Shown here piece by piece: positions 45,915 to 57,238 of a stretch of 64,000 bases of DNA. Under the pieces are notes generated by a model. That model ran no database searches, was not told where the DNA came from, and saw only the letters and a list, made by a program, of their open reading frames with translations. Origin of the DNA: Pristionchus mayeri (lineage: Eukaryota > Nematoda > Chromadorea > Rhabditida > Neodiplogasteridae). Position 1 is the first letter of the stretch. Each line of letters begins with the position of its first letter. Location of the stretch: contig BTRK01000005.1 in assembly GCA_036245805.1 (NCBI GenBank), positions 40,653,469-40,717,468 of the forward strand, in the 5' to 3' direction. A program made the translations under genes and the position numbers.

Positions 45915-48900
45915 ATGACTGGCTGTCGGACTTGGCTGGTTTTTCTCATCGGTTGCTCAATCCTCACTGGCGTCGCCGTTGACACATCGTGGGAGTTTGG
46001 CATACCGATGTTCACAGCTCTTTGTGGAATCAGTATCTGGTTCGGTGTTTCCGTCTATATGTTCTTCAATGCTTCCCATCAAAAACTCCACCCTGGAACG
46101 GTACGGTTTCATAGTTATCGTAGTTATTTTATTTTAAAAAAAAATATTTTAATGCATTGCTAAAAACACAACAATAGAATCTTTGTCTACTTTCCAGCGA
46201 GGAATCGCCTGACTCTCTTCAAATCACACACTCTCTCGTCGATCACAATGAGCGAGAGAGTGTATGATATGGATAGAGCGAGACCATTGCTCTTTCCAGC
46301 AGAACTATTCACCACTATCCGAACATTGCTGTGATTTTATCATTATATTATGTAACACAGATGTTGGCCATCCTGACTGCGCGGATGGTGCTGGCTGGAG
46401 TAGCGAGTGCGATCTCATCAATCGTCTTCGAACGTGTTGCCATTGCTCTAAACGCGTTCATCGTTGCTGCTATATTAGGACATATTATTCTCATAGGACA
46501 TCAGTCATCACAGGTATAATAATTACCAAAGATAACTTGGTTTGTGTACGATATTCAGATTCGCGAATGGAATATAGTAATTATCGCAGTCGCCATTCCC
46601 CTTTCTATCGTTGGACCAGTGCTTACTGGAGTACTATTCAACATTGGATGGGGAGCATCGATTCCGGGAGGCGTTCTTCTGGTTTACTCTTTGGTCTTTA
46701 TGCACATCGGACTGCATGAAATAAAAATTATTGTGAGAAAATTGAGGTTATGGCGTATTGAACATTTGTCATTGCAGGGCCGTAAAATAGTGATTATTCC
46801 CTGCATGATGATCCTGATCGCCAGCACAATTTGCTCCATTATCACTCATACTCTAGCTCCTTTCTGGTACCCCGCGGCCACCATATCTGCACTTTCAGCT
46901 TCAGGCTTCCTAATCTTTGCCGAGTACTCAGCAACAGTGGTTAGTTATGAAAGATTAATTGCCGTCATTTTTCGTCTCTTTTTTCTCTAATATCTGAGAA
47001 CGTGTTAAATGAGGCCAGTTAGAGGCCAATTTACTTATCAGGAGGAATACCATTGCCTTGTTTCAGATGTATGTAAATCGCGGGAGTCTAAGTGCTATGG
47101 TGCAGATCGCTGCTGCTGCTGTAGCAAGCGTCGCGCTTGCTGGAAATTGGCCGAAAGCACAAATCGCACTGCATTGTGTGCCACTGATCGTAGGAGCTAC
47201 ATCTATGACTGTTGCATTATGTCGCTATCACATAAACGTTAGTTTATTTACAAATCTGGAATGTTGGAGAATATGTTTTTAGTAAAAAAAAATGGAAATA
47301 GTTTTTTTTTGGTTCTTATCCGTTCCAATTACGTAAATCTTCAGGAAAGCGAACGTAAGAAGCAGGTTGCTGTGGTCAAGAACCCCCGACTACTTCTCTT
47401 CGCGCTCGCAAGTAGCTCAACGCTCCTGGTGACAAGCATATGCCTTCAAATTATTCATGTAATCTGTTTTCTAGGTGGCATTCCTGGTCGCATTCGATTT
47501 CGCGCTTTCTATTTATTCGCACATTCCCCTCGTGTGCTTTGGGATTACATGTCTGTGGATTATTTCAATTCAGATTCTTTTCAAGTTATATCCGTACTAT
47601 GTAAGTTGTTGAGTCTGCCTCCGAGTATTCATATTTTGAATTCCAAACACATTTTAATCCCGTTATTTTTATTATTATGTAATTTATTTTAGTTATTTTA
47701 ATGTATTATTATTAGTTTATTTTATTTATTTTCGTTATTTTAATTATTTAAATTTCAGAAGTATCTTGTGATATCCAGCGTTGTGCTGCCTGTTATTTCA
47801 GTTCACTTGATATCCGTGTATATTTCGTTTAATGATGGACACGAGCAATGTAGATGGGGAAGAGCAAATCCAGCTTTTCAGCATTCCCCGGTAAGCAAAT
47901 ATCAGATGTCATCAAATATTAGAAAACGATTGATATATTCAAGCAACAACTTGATATCAAACAACAACAAACAACAACCAGCTTTGCATTTTGGGCAATT
48001 CAGTTTTTTTTCAGAAATGTTTCCGAAAAAACGCGAAAAAGCAGCCCAACTAATCAACTATGTAGCGCGCTTGAGTTCTAATCGAATATAATGAACAATT
48101 GCCCCGCAAACCCCTAAAATTAAAGACTTGGATACGATTATACTTCAGGTCTACCTGTTGGCCGGGATACTCTCGGCTGCTCTTAGTGTGCTGATTTTCT
48201 TCGTTCAAGGAACGGGATGCAGCATTCGTTCAGACGAAAAGACTAGAAGAAAACGGCCTGTGCACAGCTTCGAGCCAACGACGCGGCCCGCTACCAGCTT
48301 CGCAATTGTCTTCCTATGCTGCGTGATTGCCGAAGCGTGCATGTACACTTCGTGGATGGCTGGAGTACCTGCGATGTTCGCTGCAGTTGGCGCAGCGGTT
48401 TGGCCAATAAGGATGACCGTGCTGTTCTCGGAAAAGAGCCAAGTACGTATATTTTGTTATTTTTGTAGTCACAAAAGCCGAACTAGTGGCCGGAACTAAC
48501 AGTTAGAGTTCTAAATTAGAGTTCGTAACTTGTGCTTCGGTAGAACGGGAAGAGTGCACATAATGCACATACGGCTTTAGTATTTCCCGAACGACGTTAC
48601 TATCAGGTCAACGAAAGCTACCGTCGCGAGGTCTTCGGAGTGACTGCTCCATTCACGCTTGTCGGCATGGTCGCCACTGGCCTATCGTACAACCTCGGCC
48701 TCGTATGCGTTCTGCCCGGCGCCCTCCTTCTCTCCCTCTCCCTTGGCATGCTCATCTGGGCGCTGTACGACCCCGCATTGGAAGCTAGTCAAATAAACCA
48801 TATGATAAGTAACCCAAATTGTATCAGAAGATCAATCGTATACTGGAAATAGTTTGCTACATCTTCCTCGTTGTGTGCTCCACTTCCAGCTTCACGACTC

Positions 48901-48919
48901 ACGACCATTTATATTTCCG
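45915..48919 (+). CDS. Multi-pass membrane protein with internal duplication
   Basis: Unrecognised nematode-style membrane protein. Exons with consistent phase: 45915-46100, 46361-46513, 46559-46732, 46778-46939, 47067-47237, 47345-47428, 47475-47600, 47759-47890, 48149-48442, 48607-about 48790, about 48830-48919, giving roughly 500 residues. Almost every exon contributes one or two hydrophobic segments (for example WLVFLIGCSILTGVAVD, FIVAAILGHIILI, VFLCCVIAEACMY). The second part repeats the first: TLVGMVATGLSYNLGLVCVL resembles SIVGPVLTGVLFNIGWGASI, and KINRILEIVCYIFLVVCST resembles RKIVIIPCMMILIASTICS. Exons 1-8 lie in the duplicated arm and the rest outside it. The 46 bp intron 47429-47474 is inferred from hydrophobic continuity. 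The 3' end is uncertain and could extend to about 49.5 kb. Confidence 0.65.
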
Positions 48920-48989
48920 GTAAGTAGAGTTTTACTTGACCTCTTATTGGCCTGAGTATTTAGCACATATGTGACCGCTATTAAAGACA

Positions 48990-49069
48990 CTAGGTCGGAT
49001 GAGAAGTATGACATCTTGCCGCCCTTGATAAATCAAAGGCGACATGGCGCCATAGTTATCATCCGACTT
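48990..49069. repeat. Short hairpin element (TAGGTCGGATG ends), copy 1
   Basis: An 80 bp imperfect hairpin beginning TAGGTCGGATGAGAAGTATG and ending CATAGTTATCATCCGACTTA, with GCCGCC / GGCG pairing near the loop. A second copy is at 56415-56496. Confidence 0.6.
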
Positions 49070-50379
49070 AATAATTATTCAAAAATTCCATTTTCGTATT
49101 TCGCAATCCTCAAATAGATGGAGGGATGCACAATCGATTCCCGCCATATGGCTATGATCTCACATAATTGCAATATTTATCACTTCCAACCATTCATGTA
49201 TATCTTAATCCCCACGGAAGTTATGACGATCTGAACTTTTTTGCCAAACTTTTGACTGGTACTGTAGCACAACTCCAGGTCTTTACTGAGCTTTACTCCC
49301 ACTCCATTGTTATCGCTTTGTCGACTGTGATTCATAAATGTAAGATCATTGATAGAATTGTCCCCGTGTTTATTGGTCTCTCCTTAGTTGCCCTCATCTT
49401 CGCCCGATTCATAATCGCTGTCTGCGTCCATCTGAACGACGACTGGAGCTGCAGGGGCTGCAGGTGCTGCTGCCGCAACAGGCCACTCGTGCCTTGGGTT
49501 ATTAAACCGAAGCTAAGCCAGATCTCATGAACTCATAGGGAGCGTGCTCTCTGCACGAGACGGGGTTGACTGAGCGGGCTGAAATCCAACTTGGAATTTC
49601 ACACTTGGATCCAACTTCGATCTTGTTTTGAGAGGGGCCACACTTGTTTCCAACTTGGGTTCTCCCTCCTGAGATGATAGGGGAATGCAGTTGCCGGCAG
49701 ATCGAAGAGAATTGCATTCATCAACTTTGTCCTTCCCTCTCATTACTAGAACATTCGCCTGATAACAACATCTTTTGTCGCAGAGACGCGACAACATCTA
49801 GTCTGTCGAATTATCAAGGATGTATGATATCATACCAACTAGTTCGCCAGTTCTTCAGTTTTGTAGTCTCTCGTTATCAGTTTACTCATCACTGATTAAG
49901 GGACGTGAAGGAGGACTTTCCTAGGATAGCACGTTTGAGGCTAGAGGGAGAGAGAGAAGAGGGAGAGTAAAGGGGGGGGGGGGGGGGCGAAGGAGGAGGA
50001 AGCACCTCTCCTCTCGCTCTCATCGCCCTCGCTCTTCTGTGTCTAATCTCATGCAATGCCCTCCTGTTGTTTTTTGCCGCGGATTACAAATTTCGCGCCC
50101 ATTTTGAGCGCATTTGTTCTAATGCACACGCTTGTTTATTATAACTGCATACATCTCGCTTGAATTCTTCACTTTTTCTACATCCCTTATTTATGTTCTC
50201 CAAATTCATTTGTTTAAATGTTTGTTTAACATTTGCTTATGAACTTGCGAAGTCTGGACTAAGTAGTGTAGTGCGTTAATCGTGAGTGCATTGTATGCAG
50301 TGATAATATGCTCATTTTGATGTGCGCTAAATAGTGACGTGTGATTCAACTTAATGCAATGTTCCCGCTTAGAATCGGC
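49070..50379. other. Intergenic stretch with ambiguous ORFs
   Basis: From about 49390 to 49510 all three minus-strand frames and one plus frame are open. The most protein-like reading is minus-strand PVVVQMDADSDYESGEDEGN followed by a stop, which resembles an acidic C-terminal tail. The plus reading (VFIGLSLVALIFARFIIAVC) could be another membrane segment of the preceding gene. I cannot choose between them. A 16-base G run sits at 49972-49987, and GA-rich and CT-rich tracts surround it. Confidence 0.3.
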
Positions 50380-52469
50380 ATGCCCGCTACAAGATCCCAG
50401 ACGCGGGGGCTATTAGAAGAAACGAGTCAGGTGAAGGAAAGAGGCAAGAGAGGAGAGGTCAGTATATGGCAAACAAATATATACAAATTAGGGGGGTCAT
50501 ATCTCAGCCGGTAGTGTGTTAGGCTGAACGACGTAAGCCTCCGAGCTGAAGTTCCGCCCGCTACACTAACTCTGTATAATTGAGAAGCCTAACTCTCTCA
50601 TTCAGCATGCTGTTGCCACCCTCAACCGCGTTGCGCCATCCGCGAGCACGCGTCGTGTTGAGATCGCGAAAACGAAAGAAGAAGAAGCAATTTGTGCAAT
50701 ATGTATGAGCCATCTTAATGTGAGGGTTTCACGTTTAACAACGAACATCAGACCTGCGAAATTTTTACTAGAACGTTTGCGCAATGCGACTGATTTCAGA
50801 AGAAATCAACGATCGATTGCAACCACGCCTTTCACCGGAAGTGCATTATCAAATGGCTAAAGATACAGAATGTGAGACATTTGTGTATACTTTTGAACGT
50901 AAAAATGTGTCTATACTTATAATAGTATCACACTTAGGAAAAACATCACTTAGGTTGGAGGATTTATTGTTGGAGCCGTGTCGCAAACTCGCATATCGTG
51001 GAACCCAGATTATATCAACCTATCGTTACCTATACCGTATTCAGGAAGCGAAATCGACGGCTTCTTGTCCCACATGCAGACAGCCTGCGACTGTGATCAA
51101 GACGGGACGAAGAACCACAGAGCTGAAGAAGATTCCAGGATGGAATAATAACGTACATTAAAGAAGGGAGCAAGCCTTTCCGACTTCGATTTCGTAACCT
51201 AATTATCATAGTGACAAATGTCGATAAATCAATATCGAATTTAAACATGATTTCATTTTAGTAGATTACACTTAAGATAACAGATTAATAATTTATCAAA
51301 TTTAATTAAATAAATTAAATAATAAAAATAAATTTAGGCTCATCAGCCCGACGGAGACCACGGTGCCATGGTCGGCGAAATCGTTCGAGGATAGGAGGTA
51401 CTATTCACATTCAGATTAACGCAACTAACAGAATTTCACGGTCGAATATTCAGAATACAGCAGATCCAACACGAATTGAAACATACAGAGATCTGGCAGG
51501 GCGGCTGCTTGAAGTTCTTGAGGTGCGCATTTTTTTAGTCAACAACACTTTCAACAAGTTTCGTTATATGGAAAACAACAATGCATGGCATTATTGTTCC
51601 ATCTTGCCCAAATCCCAATAGATGTTAAGAAATATATTCGTTTCATCGATTAGCTGATGACATTAAGGATATTATCTCATCTCGACAGCCCTACATCGCA
51701 GAACTGGCCCAGTTCGAAGCCGAAGAAGCTCGAATGGTCGATGAGAACGCTGCGATCGCTGCAAGGTGGCGTTCATAATTCCGGTCGCCGTATCCTTTTG
51801 CGCGTAGAAATCGTTATTAGTCGTTGCGGCGTTCTGCAAGAGTTTGTCTCTGCATATTCATTTCCCGCACTCGCGACTGGTCGATCGACGAGAACGTGTG
51901 GGAAATGAAGCGAGCATAATCTTGCAGAACGCCGCAACGACTAGCTGTGAAATTCATGTGCAAAAATAGGCGGCGACCGAATCATTGACTCTAATTTAAA
52001 GGAGTGCTCTGGGGAATGAATGTTAGGGAGTCCCACGACGAAAATACTGCGCTCTCAATGGGAAACTGTAGCGAATTTAGCCCGAGAAAGAGGCGAGTGT
52101 GAAGTACAGCAAGTGAAACATAAAAGAATCAGTCACGACCCTGCGCTATCAATGAACTTTGCGCGTATGTAAATAGCCTCACAGTCATCGTCAGAGTCAT
52201 CTGTGGAACTTCGGATAAAGTGATTACTGATCGGGTTAGCGGTCTCTACAATATCTACAGTGTCACCATGGGTGACTGAACATTCCCCGGAGCACCCCTT
52301 TAAGGGCGCGAAATGCTGTACCGAGACGAGCTGCGACAGCTGCAGCAGCCGCAGCAAGGGATGCGCTTGAGTTGACGAGACGGACGACAGAAGATGTGCG
52401 AGCTGACGTGGCATCAGCGCGTGAAAGCGCAGATCGGCTGTCGAGAGCACTCGCTCGCGTGCCGTGATG
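50380..52469 (+). CDS. RING-H2 finger protein with C-terminal helical region (RING1)
   Basis: Likely E3 ubiquitin ligase. Exon model with matching phases: 50380-50430 (MPATRSQTRGLLEETSQ), 50606-50719, 50800-50871, 51045-51152, 51454-51522, 51668-51765, 52305-52469. The RING is split over three exons: CAIC, then CNHAFHRKCIIKWL, then CPTC, giving C-x2-C-x11-C-x-H-x2-H-x2-C-x16-C-x2-C, a proper RING-H2 arrangement. After it come IKTGRRTTELKKIPGWNNN and an Ala/Glu/Arg-rich, probably coiled-coil, tail (AELAQFEAEEARMVDENAA; RRAATAAAAAARDALELT), ending SRALARVP. An extra exon may lie near 51340-51400. The last intron contains a hairpin repeat and a TTAA element whose right edge abuts the acceptor. 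A truncated paralogue follows 3 kb downstream. Confidence 0.85.
51814..51944. repeat. Hairpin repeat in RING1 last intron
   Basis: TTAGTCGTTGCGGCGTTCTG and its inverse CAGAACGCCGCAACGACTA flank about 90 bp, which itself contains GTCGATCGAC. A related hairpin is at the equivalent intron position of the paralogue (57239-57314), so this one was probably present before the RING gene duplicated. Confidence 0.65.
52000..52299. mobile_element. TTAA-flanked MITE in RING1 intron
   Basis: A 300 bp element between TTAA at 51996-51999 and TTAA at 52300-52303. The terminal inverted repeats are AGGAGTGCTCTGGGGAATG and CATTCCCCGGAGCACCCCT. It shares its interior with 60101-60389 and 18746-19025. No ORF of its own; probably mobilised by a piggyBac-type transposase. 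Confidence 0.8.
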
Positions 52470-52557
52470 GAACTACAGCAAGAGCTTGATGGAATAGTGC
52501 AATATTGTGAATTTGCATGGATGTATCATTACCGAATCATCTGGCTCTCATGTGGCG

Positions 52558-52745
52558 TTAAAATCGATCTTTGATTTGAATTCCCGAAATGTCATGTTTA
52601 CATTTCCTGAAGAGCTAGCGGCGAAATGTCATGTTTACATTTCCTGAAGAGCTAGCGGAAACCAAATTTCAAGTAGCTAGCTCTTCAGGGAAATGAAATT
52701 TGAAATTGCGGGAATTCAAATCAAAGATCGAACTCGCGGTTTTTA
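52558..52745. repeat. Palindrome with internal 36 bp tandem repeat
   Basis: Outer arms ATCGATCTTTGATTTGAATT and AATTCAAATCAAAGATCGA pair. The left arm contains two adjacent copies of a 36 bp unit GAAATGTCATGTTTACATTT + CCTGAAGAGCTAGCGG (52588-52623 and 52624-52659); the right arm holds one inverted partial unit (CTAGCTCTTCAGGGAAATG). Confidence 0.65.
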
Positions 52746-55573
52746 ACATCGTATCAATGTGTTCTTTACTCTTCACCGTTTGCTTTCTCTACTGATCTCA
52801 CGTGGAACGAACGATTTCGACTCATAAATGCATTAACATATCCAATTATTTTTGTCAGTGGAATAATATTACATGTATTTGATGCTCTTCATATTTGTGT
52901 GAATCAGTTTATTTCGATAGTTCATCTTTAACTTCGTTCAATATTAATATAATTTCTTCAAATTTTAAATTTAACTATCTCATCATGGTCCCTTCGAGCC
53001 TACAAAATTTCAGATGGGTTGGAATATTTATAAATATTTTACATTATTTATGTTATACACTTCATCGCTTGCGAAATATGTTTCACAAGCTATATATATT
53101 TTGTTTTGAACAGTCGTCGTTTGTCGAATGTGTTTCACAAGTGGTTAAATTGTCTTCGATGTTTTCTTACACAACACAATTAGAGAATCCTGGATTCTCT
53201 GATCAAAACAACAGGGATTCGCTCGATTCTATGCAAAATGGGGGGAGAGGAATTGGAGAATCATTCCATTCTTTAATTTTTGAGGGAGCGCGGTCTCAGA
53301 GAATTAAAATGCCAACCCTAATCCGCATTGCGCAGAGAGGGGGGGAAGCTCATTTGCTTTACAAGGGGAATATCAAATCTCGCTCTATCACTGTTATTAA
53401 CAAATCATATTATATAATAATATATTTATCGCTCGCCGATTATAATACAATTGATAATATAATCTTATTATCTAACTGATGAATCTCTAACCTGCAATGC
53501 CTCGATAGACTGACAGCCGGGAAGAGGGGCAGATGGCTTCTGGGCGAGTTTCAGCTGGTAAATATCTTTATTTTGATGCTAAATGCAAAAAAAGAAGTAG
53601 ATGTAACAATTATTGAACATATTTTAATTTCCTTTACCATTTAAGAGATATTCCACTAGAAAACGTACCAACTCTACGGACGACTTTTTTTAAAACCCTA
53701 ATCAAAATTTTGCTGGTGTTTCCATACCATTAAAATGGTTCGATCAGTTCGCTTCCAGATGCGCTCTCCATGCTATGAAGATGATTACGACGAGAACATC
53801 GAATTCGAGGATGGCCGGAAGGAAGGCGGCGTCGACCATGATGTTGCTCTGCGATATGATCAGTTGAATATAGAGTTCGAGAAACGATTCAACACTCTCT
53901 TCATTCTGCGCGCTCTCTCGCCGATCGATCGGCGAGAGAGTGTATAGAATGAAGAGAGCGTGGTATCGTATCTCAAACTCTAGTTGAATAGCATTCAAGA
54001 TTAGGCACGATATCGCTAAAATACTAAAATAGTTGCAATTTAGTGTATGTACCGTAGTCTTACAGCTGGGAAATGATGATGAGTGGCAAGGACTGAAATG
54101 GGGGTGGCGAGAGAGTGCGACAGCGCGAAATAGAGGCGGCCCCAATTACCGTTCTTCGCGGGAATTTTTTCCGATACGCGAAAGCGATTGGTATTCGTGG
54201 GAAATATTTGGAGCATGCGACCCCTTACATGCACAATATGACCGTGGGGAGAATTCGGAGAAGTGTCGACACGACATTATTCATTAAGAATAAGAGGTCG
54301 GATAGAAGATGCAGGACGGTTGATGAGTGAATTGGGTATATAACACGGTTCTTCTGCAAAATTGCAAGAAAATCGATGCGACAAGTAAAATGCTTGTCGG
54401 CCTAGATATTGCGAATGTTTGGAGAAAGTATTTTGACTGAGCTTTGCGGAATTTGCGTTATGACATATCTTTTATATTTTTAGACCTTCATGAGAGCTGC
54501 ATAAAGATGGCCCAACTTTACACATTTGCATATGTGTATTGTGTGATTTTCATTCAACAAATCACTCTTCCTACTCAGTAGCGGTATGCAGGGCACCGAA
54601 CTATGACCAATGAAATATACATTTACCCAAATTCGATTATGGAGAATCATAATCAAAGATACAATCGTTTTGTATATGGCTAACGAACGAGATAATTTAC
54701 ATAATAAGAAAAAAAAAATTTTTCGAAATTTTTTTAAGGTCTTTATAAGACGGGATCATTGTACGCATTGCAAGAGAAAATTGTTGGAGTTTGAACAATC
54801 CGGTATCAATCAATTGACTGAGAACCCGCCTTCCATAGATGCAGGTCATTACTCCGTCTAACATGCAAATTCCGCAAATGTGAGTGGAAACATGTTCTGC
54901 CTACCCTAACAATACCTAGTCTGACATGTATCAACACAATCGGAGGAAGTTTTTTTCTTCCTTTAGCAAAAGGGTCCCGTTTTCCTACGTTTGAGATCCG
55001 TGACATAGGCAATAATTATCCTCTCCCTTCCAGCACAAAGTACCTGCGCGGTAGTTCCTCTTCCCCTCACACTTGCCGCTCTCTCTATCTTTATATCTCT
55101 CTAACTTCAGCGTCTGATCTCTCACATAGCTCTATGTAGTTTGCGCACTAATGTTTGGCGCCATTTTTTAGGACCGCGATTGTATTCAAAACCCTCGACC
55201 AATTATAGCGGGACTTTTGTCCACTGCATTGGGCTAGAAACTCTCTCCCTCCTTTTAGTGAAGCCCGTTCCCTTTGCATTTATGCTGTTGAAAATATATG
55301 AATTAAAGGTCTTGATGATGCTTTACAAACTTCATGATGCTGCTGAGAATAGGGAATACTTGGAAAAATATTTTCTTTCTTATGTATGTTCCCTATAGAC
55401 GAGATCGCATAGTGAAGATAGTTATTTCTTGCTGAGCCATCCCAAACGTATTCTAGGATGTTTCTAGGCAGATCTCGAAGTTTCTTCATTATCGATCGCT
55501 TTTTAAAGTTTAATCCACCAATATGCCCGCGAAAAGATACCCATCACAAGGAGGCGCAATTTTGCCTATTTAG
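52746..55573. other. Stretch without a supported gene
   Basis: Several ORFs occur (194 codons at 52895-53479, very AT-rich and low in complexity; 70 codons at 53735-53947 with EDDYDENIEFEDGRKEGG), but I see no splice framework or family. The second ends in the GCGAGAGAGTGTAT hairpin repeat at about 53914-53945. The RING and 5' exons expected upstream of the second RING gene are not found here. Confidence 0.35.
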
Positions 55574-55910
55574 GAAGCCACATTCACCGTTTCGTGTCCC
55601 ACATGCAGGCAGCGTGTGACTCTGATCAAGACGGGAACGCGAACTACACGACTTAAGGAGATTCCCGGCTGGAACAATAACGTGAGTTACAGTTTCAAAC
55701 AAAACAGTAAAAAAACTTACCGAAACAATCTCTGAAATATAACAAATTACAAATTTCGATTCAGGTGGTCGACAGAGAGCAGGTCACTGCCGATCTAATA
55801 GCTTTTATAACTTTTGAGGCATTATTCACACTCTGGCTCATTGTTGATGTACCATGCAAAGTAGAAAAGACCACACATCCACACTAATAAGGGGAGGTGG
55901 CAGAGTGTCC

Positions 55911-56296
55911 ATTGAGTTTCATAGCGAGTCCTAGTGCATTTGAAAGAGGAGAAAAGTCTAAGAACGTATGTTGTTTTCATATTTGCAGAACGCTTATGTG
56001 GGGATCTGGGCTCATAGTGGGGAACCCGTTAAATTCTAAGAACGTCTGCTGAACCCGTTAAATTCTAAGAACGTCTGCTGTTTTCAAAAGCACGCTCGTG
56101 TCTGGTCTGGAATGTATGTGAGTTTAGGAGCATCGCCTCGGAAATTATCTTTTTTTGGCCGTTCGAACGGGTTCCACACTACGAGCCCAGATCCCCAAAT
56201 AAGCGTTCCGCAAATAGAAAAACAACATACGTTCTTAGACTTTACTCCTCTTTCGAATGCGCTAGGCCTCGATATGAAACTCCATGGACACTCTGG
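55911..56296. repeat. Foldback element in RING2 intron
   Basis: CAGAGTGTCCATTGAGTTTC ... AAGTCTAAGAACGTATGTTG ... GGGGATCTGGGCTC pairs with GAGCCCAGATCCCC ... CAACATACGTTCTTAGACTT ... GAAACTCCATGGACACTCTG. Near the loop, AACCCGTTAAATTCTAAGAA + CGTCTGCTG occurs twice in tandem (about 56025-56081). Confidence 0.7.
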
Positions 56297-56414
56297 AACC
56301 TTCTCTTGTAAGTTTGGCTAAGCGGCCAAGGCAGGTAGAGAATCCGCGTTTCTGGCCACGAAAATAATGGTGTTTGCAAACTCCACTTATCTTTTGTCCG
56401 CCTCGTGTCCTGCG

Positions 56415-56496
56415 CTAGGTCGGATGATAACTATGATATTATGCCGCCTTTGACATATAAAATGCGGCATGACGTGGTAGTGCGCATCCGACCTAG
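56415..56496. repeat. Short hairpin element (TAGGTCGGATG ends), copy 2
   Basis: 82 bp with ends CTAGGTCGGATG / CATCCGACCTAG as near-perfect inverted repeats and an interior matching 48990-49069 (TGCCGCCTTTGA). Two dispersed copies with conserved ends suggest a mobile miniature element. Confidence 0.65.
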
Positions 56497-56814
56497 TGAC
56501 CTCGTGCGCTCTCTCGAATCCGTTCTAATCCAAGAAGTCCCGAATAATGATGTCTTAGAAGGTGACATCATCATATTGCAGGATCCTTTGATCCTTTGTC
56601 CCACCCTTTCACTCCCCATCCATCCGCATAACTGAGAGTTCATGTGACCGAAAACCAAGGAGGGGTTTAGATGAGAGATGAAGGGGGGGGGGTGGACATT
56701 AAAGTGTAAAGACCGAAGTAAAGACCGAATTCGAACTCGAATTTCGTATTCCCTCTGCATCCCTTCCTCTTTCTCTCTCCCCTAATTTCGATCGAGCTAG
56801 CTCGATCATCCAGA

Positions 56815-56930
56815 GGGTACGAATCTCGCACTCCCATCGAACTTCGCAACCCTCTTCCCACTCGAGCGTGTGGAAAATATGGAGAGAGGAGTGCGAAGTT
56901 CGATGGGAGTGCGAGATTCGTACCATCTGG
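56815..56930. repeat. Hairpin with GTACGAATCTCGCACTCCC arms
   Basis: GTACGAATCTCGCACTCCCA ... GAACTTCGCA pairs with TGCGAAGTTC ... TGGGAGTGCGAGATTCGTAC. Further half copies (GTGCGAGATTCG, GTACGAATTTCG) follow to about 57035. Confidence 0.6.
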
Positions 56931-57238
56931 CATAGAGAGTGCGAGATTCGATTAGAGATAGAGCTTTGACCTCTCGCCAGTGCGAAGTTCGACTGAGGGA
57001 GGGAAGACCCCCAGAGGGTACGAATTTCGCGAATTCGATCCTACAACCCTAGTGGACAGTAATCAAGAAGTAAGTAATAATGCTATTGCAGGAGGTGAAC
57101 TCATCTCGTGATTCCGCGATCGCAACACTGGCCCAGTACGAGGCCGAAGAAGCCGTCGCTGCAGCTGAAACAGCGCCGATTGCCGCAAGGTAGTGGCCGA
57201 AATCGCTCAACGCCACTTTTTGTACAGAAAATTCGAAA

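Larger units (their letters stand above)
28429..48020 (-). repeat. Right arm of giant inverted duplication (~19.6 kb)
   Basis: This is the mirror copy of 6131-25674 and carries the same genes on opposite strands. Relative to the left arm it has an extra 23 bp (AT-rich, near 42355-42385), an extra 20 bp near 41700-41720 and 4 bp near 34225, plus scattered substitutions. One turns Arg into Cys in membrane-protein exon 8 (GHEQCRW here, GHEQRRW on the left). These differences argue against a simple assembly echo of one molecule. Confidence 0.95.

Noticed and set aside
6131..48020. Palindrome as a pure assembly artefact
   Set aside because: Not excluded, but arms differ by several indels and substitutions, have different outer flanks and enclose a non-symmetric spacer, which a simple read echo would not give.
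50488..50575. tRNA-like stretch (TATCTCAGCCGGTAGTGTG ... AGCCTCCGAGCTGAAGTTCC)
   Set aside because: The A-box-like start is good but the B box is absent and acceptor ends do not pair. It lies in RING1 intron 1. At best a relic.
52895..53479. 194-codon plus-strand ORF
   Set aside because: Very AT-rich with Ile/Tyr/Asn-biased low-complexity content, no homology I recognise and no splice support. Possibly chance in AT-rich DNA.
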